A stretch of DNA of 64,000 bases, taken from the NCBI RefSeq assembly GCF_002975205.1, contig NZ_PCOC01000001.1, positions 2,594,001-2,658,000 of the forward strand, read 5' to 3'. This DNA comes from Ochrobactrum vermis (GTDB lineage Bacteria > Pseudomonadota > Alphaproteobacteria > Rhizobiales > Rhizobiaceae). The notes beneath the pieces were generated by a model. It worked only from the letters and a program-made list of their open reading frames with translations, searched no databases and was not told the origin of the DNA. Position numbers and translations under genes: made by a program. Each line of letters opens with the position of its first letter. The stretch's first letter is position 1. This document shows, piece after piece, positions 44,503 to 51,919 of this stretch.

Positions 44503-46296
44503 TCAGCCCACGACCATGAACTGATAGGCCTTCTTCCGCTTCGCTTGCGGGTTCCGGCTCATGATGGTGACGGCATCGAAAAGAGCCATCACCGGGTCTA
44601 TCTTGGCATCGCCTGCCGTCTGCTTGGTGGCGCGGATCGCGGTAGCCGTCGGCTCGATCTTCAAATTGCTGACGCACCACTGCATGAGCGGCCCGCCAGC
44701 ATGCCTGAACGTGCCGTTTTTCAGCTTGCGTTCCGTCGTCTTGATCGAGTTCATCATGGCGTAGCCTTGCGGAACACCGATAAGCAGGCCGTTTTCGTCG
44801 GTGATATCGACGTCCGGAGCCGCGAGAGCGTCCACCATTTCGCCCAGTCCAGCCGGGTCAACTGCGACCGATGCGAGGACGCCTAAATCCTTCACACGCT
44901 TGATGATGCTGACAATCGTCGCGATATCTTCCAGCGCGTCATCGGTAATCGTCAGTTGCCCGGCTTTCTCCAACTCCAACAGCTTCGAAGCGATTGACGT
45001 TCGTCGGGTCAGAACGCCTCGATCACACCAAGCATGAGACCAGCTAAGCCAGACCTTCATTTTCTGGGTTTGCGGGAACCCGTTGACCATCACCGTTACC
45101 TTGATTTCCGCCGGTTCACGGCCAACAATTGTCAGGCCGAACAAGTCATCAAGTCCGCCGCCATCCAGACCGACCACAACGGCCTCCGAACGCCTGAAAA
45201 GCGCTTCCAAGGCTTCCATATGCGACAGTTTCGATAGTTCCGGATCTACTCCACTGTCCCATAGGTCAGCACCTGGCCACCGGTTGGCGCGCAGGTTCAT
45301 GCCGATCTCAATATTCAGATGCTTGGCAAGGAACGTCTGGGTAGTGTCGCCGTCATCGTCTTGGCCGCGCTCAACGTTCCGCATCTTGTTATGAAGCCAA
45401 TCCTTGCGCACCGACCGTCCAAGATTGGGGTTGGTCACATAGAAGTTTTCAGGCTTCATATATGCCTTGGACTTCACCATGCGTTCCGGGAACTCGTAGA
45501 GTATTGGCATGCTGCGCGGGTCTTCGATAACGCCGTCGCGCACATCGCGGAAATAGTCCAACTTCTCCTTGAATACGCCCGTAGGAGGAGCATCAGACTG
45601 AGTGGTGATGTAGATTACAAACCCCTCGGAACGGGCTGCCAGGCCGCCCATGGCTTCCTGTAGCATTGCAGCCGCGTTTGCCTTCTTGCCGAACAGCCAA
45701 AGCTCCTCGATCAGGACGAATGCAGCTTTCTTGCCTGCCGATGTCGACGCATCAGCCGAAATCACCTTCAGGACTGCCGATGTGACCCTATGCGTGATCT
45801 GCTTTAGGTTATCCTGCACACTGAGCAGGTCCATAAGCTCCTTGTCGGCCTTGACCATTTCGGCAGCAGGTTTGAACGAGTTATCGGCAACCTCTCGTGT
45901 CGGTGCCAGGATCAGCAATTCAGCAGCAAAACGCCAGTTGCGGATCAAAGCCGTGAGCATGATCCCGGCGACTAGTGTGGACTTGCCGTTCTTTTTACTG
46001 ACCAAAAGAAAGAACTCTTCGATCAGCCTGGTTGCAGTACTCGCATCGTAGGCACCGAAGACGGCCCGAACGATATCGAACACCCATTCGTCAGACACTT
46101 CACCGAAGGTCGGGAAGTCGTATTCGTCGGTTTCGGGCCGATAGACCTTCGGCATGTCCACGACCTTGAGGGCCTTGAACACTTCCAGCGCGGCTTCGGC
46201 TTCGTCCGGGAACAGCGGATCGCATGGAACCAGCGACTTTCGGTTGATGATCCTTTCTTCCCAGTCCGGGCAAGCGGTAGACCAGTGAGCCTTCAT
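44503..46296 (-). CDS. Terminase large subunit
   Basis: This encodes 597 residues from the ATG at 46296, which overlaps the terS stop (TGATG). The ATPase has a Walker A-like LVSKKNGKSTLVAGIML near 90-105, then LILAPTREVADNSF, and a Walker B with catalytic Glu in FVLIEELWLFGK. The C-terminal nuclease part includes VVGLDGGGLDDLFGLTIVG and VAVDPAGLGEMVDAL with acidic residues. It cuts and pumps DNA into the prohead through the portal. Confidence 0.94.
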   Translation of the reverse strand: MKAHWSTACPDWEERIINRKSLVPCDPLFPDEAEAALEVFKALKVVDMPKVYRPETDEYDFPTFGEVSDEWVFDIVRAVFGAYDASTATRLIEEFFLLVSKKNGKSTLVAGIMLTALIRNWRFAAELLILAPTREVADNSFKPAAEMVKADKELMDLLSVQDNLKQITHRVTSAVLKVISADASTSAGKKAAFVLIEELWLFGKKANAAAMLQEAMGGLAARSEGFVIYITTQSDAPPTGVFKEKLDYFRDVRDGVIEDPRSMPILYEFPERMVKSKAYMKPENFYVTNPNLGRSVRKDWLHNKMRNVERGQDDDGDTTQTFLAKHLNIEIGMNLRANRWPGADLWDSGVDPELSKLSHMEALEALFRRSEAVVVGLDGGGLDDLFGLTIVGREPAEIKVTVMVNGFPQTQKMKVWLSWSHAWCDRGVLTRRTSIASKLLELEKAGQLTITDDALEDIATIVSIIKRVKDLGVLASVAVDPAGLGEMVDALAAPDVDITDENGLLIGVPQGYAMMNSIKTTERKLKNGTFRHAGGPLMQWCVSNLKIEPTATAIRATKQTAGDAKIDPVMALFDAVTIMSRNPQAKRKKAYQFMVVG

Positions 46297-46712
46297 CAAT
46301 TGTTACTCACGATCAGCTTGGGCGGCGCTGGCGGTGCGAACTTCCCGCCCACTGCCTGCGCTGCGAGCTTCTGTTCTTCCTTCTTGCCGAGCTTTGGCTT
46401 CTTTTCAGGCTTGTCGGGGTTCCGTTTCCGGTTCGCCTCATTCGCTGAAACCTGCTCGATCAGGCGATTTTGCGCCGAGACATTCCCGCCTATGGCTGAC
46501 TGATATCGCGCCCAGAGCACATCAGCCCTGACTTTTGCCGTCGCGATGTCCATCTCCAAAGAAAAATGCTTGCGCAAAGTTGGCTCGGAAATGCCGATTG
46601 CTTCGGCTATCGCCTCATTTGTCATCCCGCAGGCCTTGAGAACCCGCACTTTCTCACGATGTTCATCCGTCGGCGCGAACTCAGGCCGACCGCTGTTTTT
46701 GTTACCGGCCAT
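46296..46712 (-). CDS. Terminase small subunit
   Basis: This encodes 138 residues. A helix-turn-helix near 25-50 (KACGMTNEAIAEAIGISEPTLRKHF) binds the packaging site. A helical oligomerisation region follows, and the C-terminal tail is Lys/Pro-rich. It is the first gene of the leftward late block and is coupled to terL. Confidence 0.9.
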   Translation of the reverse strand: MAGNKNSGRPEFAPTDEHREKVRVLKACGMTNEAIAEAIGISEPTLRKHFSLEMDIATAKVRADVLWARYQSAIGGNVSAQNRLIEQVSANEANRKRNPDKPEKKPKLGKKEEQKLAAQAVGGKFAPPAPPKLIVSNN

Positions 46713-46947
46713 GGGCGAAAATCCGTTGTGAAGAAAAAAATCGTGTTCGTTAGAAGGGCGCGGGTGTGGCGTCTGCCCCGGTTTTCTGGGCGAGGTACCC
46801 CCCGGTCGAATGTTTCACGGGCAGTGTTTCACGCATGATCGGCACTTCCGTTTCAATTCCAGGTTAATACCAAAGTTGATCACGAGTTCTCCTTGCCTTT
46901 GGTGCGCGTTCACGATTGTATCGATTTGTTAAACAAGGGAGGCTTGA
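46713..46947. other. Terminase-upstream region, candidate packaging site
   Basis: No gene is seen. Around 46785-46845 the sequence has GGGCGAGGTACCCCCCGGTC followed by a directly repeated TGTTTCACG (46812 and 46827). A GC-rich near-palindrome beside terS with short direct repeats is what a cos or pac site could look like. The late promoter should also lie here. This is position-based and uncertain. Confidence 0.35.
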
Positions 46948-47142
46948 ATGAGTGATGAAATAAAGGTCGGTTCTGTCGTACAACTGAAGTCGGGTGGACC
47001 GAGGATGACTGTCAATGGCATCGATCACGCTATGGGCGAGGATGATCGCCTTAGCGCGTGGTGTGATTGGTTTGTTGAAGAACGTGGTTCCCTCCAACAA
47101 AAGAACGGTGTCTTTCCTCTGACTTCACTTGAACCAGCTTAA
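46948..47142 (+). CDS. DUF2158 family small protein
   Basis: This encodes 64 residues. The start IKVGSVVQLKSGGPRMTVNGI and the later AWCDWF follow the DUF2158 (YodC-like) pattern of short beta-rich cytosolic proteins. GGAGG lies just upstream. It is transcribed against the late genes, between terS and the HNH gene, so it is an accessory gene in the lysogen-side orientation. Function unknown. Confidence 0.85.
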   Translation: MSDEIKVGSVVQLKSGGPRMTVNGIDHAMGEDDRLSAWCDWFVEERGSLQQKNGVFPLTSLEPA

Positions 47143-47144
47143 TT

Positions 47145-47185
47145 GAGACAAGGGGCGGCTCAACTCTGAAGCTGCCCCTTGTCTC
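47145..47185. terminator. Long hairpin between convergent genes
   Basis: A 16-bp stem (GAGACAAGGGGCGGCT with AGCTGCCCCTTGTCTC, one G-T pair) closes a 9-base loop in the 49 bases between the DUF2158 gene and the HNH gene stop. It lacks a clear T-run but probably ends transcripts from both sides. Confidence 0.75.
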
Positions 47186-47191
47186 CCGACT

Positions 47192-47554
47192 TCAATATCC
47201 TTGCCTACGCTCTTCGGACTGTATGAGGCTGTCATGCACAGACTTCGCCACAGTCTCGATATTGTTAATGTCCCAGAACAGTTCCGGGTCTCCTTTGTGC
47301 GGGATGATGTGGTTAGCGACTGGGCTATTCCCTGCCGGGTACTTGCCTATGCAGAGAGTGCCGGTGCGCTTGCATGTGTACTGATCGCGCTCCCAGACCT
47401 TTTGTCGGAGCTTCTGCCACTGGGCGGTGTAGTACCAGCGCCGCCAAGGCTGGGTCTCGTCTCGTTCCTTCAACCTGGCTTTCTCACCCTTCGATACGCT
47501 CATGCGAGGCTTGAGGGTGCGGACCAGTGGCCGAACAGTCTTGATCCTAGCCAA
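47192..47554 (-). CDS. HNH endonuclease
   Basis: This encodes 120 residues with a basic N-terminal region. The core has WERDQYTCKRTGTLC and VANHIIPHKGDPELFWDINNIETVAKSVHDS, the HNH (beta-beta-alpha metal) nuclease pattern with the first His in ANHIIPH, Asn in NNIET and His in KSVHDS. Many HNH genes next to terminases are needed for genome cutting and packaging in cos phages. It lies upstream of terS in the leftward late direction. Confidence 0.87.
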   Translation of the reverse strand: MARIKTVRPLVRTLKPRMSVSKGEKARLKERDETQPWRRWYYTAQWQKLRQKVWERDQYTCKRTGTLCIGKYPAGNSPVANHIIPHKGDPELFWDINNIETVAKSVHDSLIQSEERRQGY

Positions 47555-47617
47555 CGAACCCTCTTGATTTGCTGGAGCCGTCCCTGTTTATTCCCCGATG
47601 GGAAATGGGAGGGCTGA

Positions 47618-47845
47618 ATGTTTCTTGAATGGCTTACTGTGATAGCTGGGGCGTTATCAGCTGTGTCGTGGCTGATTTCAGCCCTGATAACGCCAGATTT
47701 TTCTATCTCATACTGGGGCGGGCCACCTGCGCACATCCGTAAACGTGCGACATTGGGAACCTGGCTGAACGCGTCTGGAGCGCTATTTGCTGCTATCGCT
47801 ATCGGTGCCCAAGCGATTTCAACCTATATCTCATTGCCCCAGTAG
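47618..47845 (+). CDS. Two-helix membrane protein, unknown
   Basis: This encodes 75 residues with membrane segments at about 4-25 (WLTVIAGALSAVSWLISALI) and 50-70 (ASGALFAAIAIGAQAISTYI), joined by a short loop with a basic patch. GGGAGGG lies before the ATG. It is divergent from the HNH gene. A two-helix protein could be a holin or immunity factor, but it is far from the lysis genes and on the other strand. Confidence 0.6.
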   Translation: MFLEWLTVIAGALSAVSWLISALITPDFSISYWGGPPAHIRKRATLGTWLNASGALFAAIAIGAQAISTYISLPQ

Positions 47846-47878
47846 CTCGGCAGCTGCTTAAACTTAGGAGCATCGTCT

Positions 47879-48064
47879 ATGAGTATCGAAAGCCCTTCTT
47901 ACGAGCAGATGAACCAAGCGCTAGATTTAATCAGCGAGATTGCTGAAAAGGCAGCTGCCTCCGATGGCATCCCCTCGGAAGTTGACCAAGCTTTAGACAA
48001 GATCATTTCTCTCGCTCGCTACAAGTCGAATGTCAGTGGGGCAAAGCTCACCCCAAGGACGTAG
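47879..48064 (+). CDS. Small acidic helical protein, unknown
   Basis: This encodes 61 residues, with AGGAG at a good distance before the ATG. The whole is helical and acidic (LDLISEIAEKAAASDGIPSE, VDQALDKIISLARYK). It follows the two-helix membrane protein by 33 bases. Its stop lies 8 bases before the tRNA-like element. Confidence 0.55.
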   Translation: MSIESPSYEQMNQALDLISEIAEKAAASDGIPSEVDQALDKIISLARYKSNVSGAKLTPRT

Positions 48065-48071
48065 TCTTATT

Positions 48072-48139
48072 GACAGGCCCGCGGAAGGGTTCGAACCTTC
48101 GCACCATGGCTCTAACCTACTGAGCTACGCGGGCCTGTC
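48072..48139 (-). ncRNA. tRNA-like element lacking an anticodon arm
   Basis: On the minus strand it has an acceptor stem GCCCGCG/CGCGGGC, T8-A9, a D arm GCTC-AGTAGGTTA-GAGC with the conserved GG, and a T arm GAAGG-TTCGAAC-CCTTC. Only 8 bases (CATGGTGC, 48101-48108) replace the 20 or more bases of the anticodon arm and variable loop. A further 5 bp (GACAG/CTGTC) extend the acceptor, giving a 12-bp terminal stem. No CCA is encoded. Either a deleted tRNA pseudogene or a deliberate tRNA mimic; it also separates convergent transcription units. Confidence 0.8.
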
Positions 48140-48276
48140 GTTTGAGGCTCAGGCCTCAATGCAATTCTTTGACCCCACCCGTGCGCGCCGGGTGTTCCAT
48201 ATGCTTGTTGAGCAGGGATGTTCATGGGGTCTTTGTGGCCCGGTCTCGCCGTGGCGCACTTCTTCGACGTTACCGT

Positions 48277-48516
48277 CTATGGATGCCTTTTTACGCAGTT
48301 TTCCGACACGGCGTCAAACTCGACTGTCAACCGATATGACGCGGTTCGGCTTCGAACGTTCATAACACGTTGACTGGTAATAGGAATTATTGCCTCTGAT
48401 TTTCGGGATGGTGCGTCGATTGTAAGGAAAATATGCCTGATTTCGGGGCCAACTGGCAACACCCCGAAACCGGCTGTTTTGTCATTGTATGTGCCGCTCC
48501 GAACAAGATAGGCCAT
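48277..48516 (-). CDS. Possible small gene coupled to the RNase H gene
   Basis: This encodes 79 residues. Its ATG overlaps the RNase H stop (TAATG), in line with the overlaps throughout the operon, which is the main reason to call it. The sequence (GTYNDKTAGFGVLPVGPEIRHIFLTI, then RTASYRLTVEFDAV) could be beta-rich, but no family is recognised. It would be the last gene of the leftward early operon. The 137 bases between it and the tRNA-like element hold nothing else I can support. Confidence 0.4.
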   Translation of the reverse strand: MAYLVRSGTYNDKTAGFGVLPVGPEIRHIFLTIDAPSRKSEAIIPITSQRVMNVRSRTASYRLTVEFDAVSENCVKRHP

Positions 48517-49304
48517 TAAACGACATATCGGAGTTGATCTTCCAGCAAATCAGGCGCTGGTTCACCTCTGGCAATCTCCATTCCCATCGTTGCCAGTTCG
48601 TCGGCTCGTTCGTTGCCGGTGATCCCGACATGGCCTTTAACCCAACCGATGGTGATATGGTCCTTGCCGTCAAGCACAGCGTCGATCTGCTGCCATAGGT
48701 CAGCATTGGCAAGCTCTTTCGTCTCGCCGCGCTTCCAGCCCTTTTTCTTCCAGCCGTGTCGCCAGTCATTGCAGCCGTTCACCACATACTGACTGTCACA
48801 GAGGATATGCACCGGCTCGCCTTGTGCGACTGCCCATCGAATAGACATAAGCATGCCGGTCAGTTCCATGATGTTGTTCGTGCTGTCCAGCATGCCGCCG
48901 CAGTTGGAATGCACTTCCAGACCATCACGGTAAACGGCAAAGCCCCATCCACCATCACCGGGATTTGGCTCGCAACCGCCATCGGAGAACACGACAAGGC
49001 CAGCGGTTGGCAATGGCGGGCGGGCGGCCACCTCCCGTTTGTTGCTCTTTCCACCAGATTTAGCCACCTGCTGCGGTTTGACTACCTTGGCGACCTTCGG
49101 CGCGTCTTCGGGTAAACGCTCTTGTATAGCCTTTAAAATCAGAAAGCAGGAAGTGCCCATGGGTGGAAACTTGAACCGGGTGCCGACAAGCTGTTGAGCC
49201 ATGAACGTTGCCTGACGCTCAGTTTTGATGCTGGATGGCTCCAGACCGGCATTCTCCAGCCAGTTTCGGAGCGGATAGAGGCTATCTGGCCACTGGTAAG
49301 TCAT
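48516..49304 (-). CDS. Ribonuclease HI with N-terminal extension
   Basis: This encodes 262 residues. The RNase H domain covers about 100-250, with the catalytic set Asp in FSDGGCEPNPGDGGWGF, Glu in NNIMELTG, Asp in ILCDSQYVVNG, and His and Asp in GHVGITGNERADELA. It cleaves RNA in RNA-DNA hybrids. The first 95 residues (WPDSLYPLRNWLENAGLEPS start) are an extra helical domain absent from ordinary RNase HI, with a Lys-rich linker. It probably removes primers or processes replication RNA of the phage. Confidence 0.92.
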   Translation of the reverse strand: MTYQWPDSLYPLRNWLENAGLEPSSIKTERQATFMAQQLVGTRFKFPPMGTSCFLILKAIQERLPEDAPKVAKVVKPQQVAKSGGKSNKREVAARPPLPTAGLVVFSDGGCEPNPGDGGWGFAVYRDGLEVHSNCGGMLDSTNNIMELTGMLMSIRWAVAQGEPVHILCDSQYVVNGCNDWRHGWKKKGWKRGETKELANADLWQQIDAVLDGKDHITIGWVKGHVGITGNERADELATMGMEIARGEPAPDLLEDQLRYVV

Positions 49305-49744
49305 GCCGCTGTCTCCTCTTGGTCCGAGTACAGCTTAAGGATATGGCTCAAGCCTTCCTCGACATCCTCAAGAATGCTCCATGCGTTGAATGCTGTGCGC
49401 TTGAGGTGAGGGACAGATAGCCATGGATGAGGGCCAGTCACCCGGTTATGGATGAACTGAAACATGCCGACTATTTCGATGTAAGCCTGCTGCTCTTCCT
49501 GCTTCACGGCATACCGTCCAAGTTCGCGGACGGCTATGTCAATGCCGCATTTGCTTTCGTGATATCGCCTCAACCATCGCGAATAGTATTCGAGCGCCTT
49601 ATTCAGGCTCTTGGCGCGTTCAATCTTTGGCATCGCTGCGCAAGCCTCTGCTGATAGCAGGAACGACCATTCACACACCGACCGATAGTTACCGAAGAAC
49701 ATATTGTTCTGCCGCCAGTGGCGGATATCGACAACGTTGTTCAT
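49301..49744 (-). CDS. Early-operon protein, unknown
   Basis: This encodes 147 residues from the ATG at 49744, in a 4-base overlap with the upstream gene; its own stop overlaps the RNase H start. Helical and rich in Arg, Trp and Tyr (EYYSRWLRRYHESKCGIDIAV, then FIHNRVTGPHPWLSVPHLKR). No motif recognised. Position suggests a replication-accessory role. Confidence 0.65.
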   Translation of the reverse strand: MNNVVDIRHWRQNNMFFGNYRSVCEWSFLLSAEACAAMPKIERAKSLNKALEYYSRWLRRYHESKCGIDIAVRELGRYAVKQEEQQAYIEIVGMFQFIHNRVTGPHPWLSVPHLKRTAFNAWSILEDVEEGLSHILKLYSDQEETAA

Positions 49745-50289
49745 GCTATCGGCCTCCATGCCAAAAAGGACATCGCGACCTTATCCCGGCTCATCGCCTT
49801 CAACGTCGCAATTTCTCCGAGTGTTCGATCTTCGGGCTGCCCAGCGAACAAGCATTGGAAGCGATCAATCATCGCCGGTTCGCACAACTCCATGAACGCA
49901 TCTCTGTTAAGGTCGGGCAGTGCATCACGAAACACATTGAAACTCTCAAGAGCTTCATCTTGTGGCTGCTTGAGCGGCTTGCCTTTGACCGTGACACGGG
50001 AAGCTGCTGACAGTACGCCCATATCATCAGACGGCCAGCCGGTGCCGTCATGCCAAATGACTTCCGCAATCTTGGCACCGAGCACGAGTTTAATCGCGTG
50101 TTCGACACCAGCTATAACTAACTCTTTCCGGGCAGACGGACTAAACGAAGTGCGAATATCCGCAGCGATGTTGCGAATATCTTTCGCACTTAAGTCCGAT
50201 ACCTTCTTCCCTTTAACCAACTCAGCCCGCACCGCTGCATCAATCTTGGCTTCGATCTCACGATCAATAAGTGAAATTGGCTTGTTCAT
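49741..50289 (-). CDS. Early-operon protein, unknown
   Basis: This encodes 182 residues. The first 60 are a charged helical region (LIDREIEAKIDAAVRAELVKG, DLSAKDIRNIAADIRTSF). The rest includes VIWHDGTGWPSDD and LKQPQDEALESFNVF. No known family. It overlaps both neighbours by 4 bases. Confidence 0.65.
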   Translation of the reverse strand: MNKPISLIDREIEAKIDAAVRAELVKGKKVSDLSAKDIRNIAADIRTSFSPSARKELVIAGVEHAIKLVLGAKIAEVIWHDGTGWPSDDMGVLSAASRVTVKGKPLKQPQDEALESFNVFRDALPDLNRDAFMELCEPAMIDRFQCLFAGQPEDRTLGEIATLKAMSRDKVAMSFLAWRPIA

Positions 50290-50642
50290 ACCAAGCGCTC
50301 CCGTGCTTCATTCAACGCTGCAATTAGCGCGTCTAGGTTCTCGATACCTACAATCGTGATCTTGCTTTCCTCATAGCCAAGCCACGCCTGTTTCAGGTGA
50401 ATACGATTGCCGAGTGTGTCGCAGTCCAGCGCGATGTACCCTTGATGAGGAACGACGATTTCCGCTTTCGAAACCCGTCTCCTGTCTGTCGTCTCGCTTT
50501 CTGTCTGACGTTTCCGTCTCTGTTTCACGTTTCTGTTTCTTTCTCTTTTTCTCTCTCCTGTTTCTGTATCCATTTCTGTCTCTGTCTCTGTGTGTCCACA
50601 GGCTCTCGACAGGCTGTCGAGAGGGTATTCATAAGCTGTCAT
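50286..50642 (-). CDS. Protein with Thr/Glu and Arg-rich repeat tract, unknown
   Basis: This encodes 118 residues. Residues about 15-56 are low-complexity (alternating Thr-Glu, then Arg/Glu/Lys), made by a degenerate 6-base DNA repeat at about 50505-50605. The C-terminal 60 residues form a plausible small alpha/beta domain (GYIALDCDTLGNRIHL, ITIVGIENLDALIAALNEAR). It is overlapped at both ends. The repeat tract may vary in length. Confidence 0.6.
   Translation of the reverse strand: MTAYEYPLDSLSRACGHTETETEMDTETGERKRERNRNVKQRRKRQTESETTDRRRVSKAEIVVPHQGYIALDCDTLGNRIHLKQAWLGYEESKITIVGIENLDALIAALNEARERLV
50505..50605. repeat. Degenerate TTTCTG/TCTGTC repeat tract
   Basis: About 100 bases on the plus strand are almost only T, C and G in short units (TTTCTG, TCTGTC, TCTCTG). 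They encode the Thr/Glu/Arg tract of the protein above. A pyrimidine-rich strand of this kind could form unusual DNA structure. Confidence 0.7.
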
Positions 50643-51100
50643 GAGCGTGTCCCTCCGAAACCGGAATATCCGCTTCGTTCTTCGTCTCGGCTGTTGAACT
50701 TGGTCTTGCTGAGAGCTTCAACGAAATCGGCTTCCACCTTTTCGCGGATCGTGTCGCTTTCAATGTTGGCGATCAGCTTCTGGGTGCCTTGCGCATGGCT
50801 CTTGTTGGTTGGCGGCGAAACCCGAAACCAGCCATTAATGAACACTTCTTCGGTTGCGTCGTCGTAAGAGATCAGCCCCGAAGTAATCAGTTCGCTTCGG
50901 GATGTGGTGTATTCCTCAATGCCCCATCCAAGGTCAGTGCAGGCGTACCCTTCCGGTATCCGATAGCAGCCTGCGGAGTTCTGGTGGCTACACGTGACGT
51001 AGAACAGCAGAAGCAACCTGCATTTGTCGGTCGATAGCGACAGAAAGCGACGGGACCGCCAGATAGCTGGAGAAACCATCGAGAATTGACGTGAACTCAT
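50639..51100 (-). CDS. Phage replication protein with winged-helix domain
   Basis: This encodes 153 residues. The start (FSMVSPAIWRSRRFLSLSTDKCRLLLLFYVT) followed by GCYRIPEGYACTDLGW and TSRSELITSGLISYD is the replication-initiator winged-helix pattern of many rhizobial prophages. The C-terminal 50 residues are charged and helical. It probably binds the phage origin or loads host proteins. GAGGGAG precedes the ATG, which overlaps the upstream stop. Confidence 0.75.
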   Translation of the reverse strand: MSSRQFSMVSPAIWRSRRFLSLSTDKCRLLLLFYVTCSHQNSAGCYRIPEGYACTDLGWGIEEYTTSRSELITSGLISYDDATEEVFINGWFRVSPPTNKSHAQGTQKLIANIESDTIREKVEADFVEALSKTKFNSRDEERSGYSGFGGTRS

Positions 51101-51396
51101 TGAAGTGTCGCTCCCTCGGCGTTTTCCGATGGCAGTCTGAGGTTGTATTTGACGTGAAGTTTTCCTTCCTTATCGAAAGCGATAAACACAACGAGATAGC
51201 CATTCTTGATAAGAGACATATTGGCGTCGAAAAGCTCCTGATCGGACATGGGAAGCCCTTCGGTGATGGTTTTGAAGGCTTCAACCAAGATCGACAGAGC
51301 AGGCTCCCCAAGATGCTGGGAAGCCTCAGAATATGAATGGCTGGCCGTGACACGGTTCCAGTCAAGCTTTGATGCGCGGCGCTCTTTCCGGTTCAT
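51097..51396 (-). CDS. Small early-operon protein, unknown
   Basis: This encodes 99 residues from the ATG at 51396 (MNRKERRASK), 4-base overlaps at both ends. The basic start is followed by a helical region (SEASQHLGEPALSILVEAFK) and a beta pair (YLVVFIAFDKEGKLHVKYNL). No family recognised. Confidence 0.6.
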   Translation of the reverse strand: MNRKERRASKLDWNRVTASHSYSEASQHLGEPALSILVEAFKTITEGLPMSDQELFDANMSLIKNGYLVVFIAFDKEGKLHVKYNLRLPSENAEGATLQ

Positions 51397-51659
51397 CGAG
51401 CCACCTCCGGCAGAAACGCGGCAACCAGTTCCTTTTCCTTGAGGTCGCCCCATTCCGAGAACGATATGCAGGACAGCATGAACTCGGCCTTGATGCGCAC
51501 CTCTTCAAGCGAGGTGCATATCGCGTCAAGAACAGCCTGCCGGGTTGCATCGATACCGTCATGGAATGACTTATCCACGTGGTCCCATGCTTCGTTCGGG
51601 ATGGCGTGATAGACTTCCATATTCGCCTTGTGAGCGGCGATTGCCTGTTGGAGGCTCAT
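51393..51659 (-). CDS. Small early-operon protein, unknown
   Basis: This encodes 88 residues, all helical in appearance (LQQAIAAHKANMEVYHAI, AVLDAICTSLEEVRIKAEFM). It resembles small phage proteins of unknown role. Overlaps both neighbours by 4 bases. Confidence 0.6.
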   Translation of the reverse strand: MSLQQAIAAHKANMEVYHAIPNEAWDHVDKSFHDGIDATRQAVLDAICTSLEEVRIKAEFMLSCISFSEWGDLKEKELVAAFLPEVAR

Positions 51660-51919
51660 TGGCTTGCCTCCTTGGGATAAAGGCGGCTCATGAAGTCGCG
51701 TTTCAGCGCTTCAGACCGATTGCGAACATCATTCCAGGCAAAAGCAAGCTGCTCTAGCTCTTCGTCGGTAATCTGAACCCGGCTGTATTCGTCATATTTT
51801 GACGTTTGGCCGATAGTCCTATCCAGAATATCCGCGAGAATGCCGGACATGCAGACCAGCGCCTGAAAGTCGAACTCGATATCTTTAAGTTGTGAGACGA
51901 TTTGCTTTTCGTTGATCAT
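51656..51919 (-). CDS. Small early-operon protein, unknown
   Basis: This encodes 87 residues, acidic and helical (LKDIEFDFQALVCMSGILAD, LEQLAFAWNDVRNRSEALK). No motif. Overlaps both neighbours by 4 bases. Confidence 0.6.
   Translation of the reverse strand: MINEKQIVSQLKDIEFDFQALVCMSGILADILDRTIGQTSKYDEYSRVQITDEELEQLAFAWNDVRNRSEALKRDFMSRLYPKEASQ

Noticed and set aside
48030..48365. Open frame across the tRNA-like element
   Set aside because: Its first part is the antisense reading of tRNA arms; it has no ribosome site and covers the structural RNA element.
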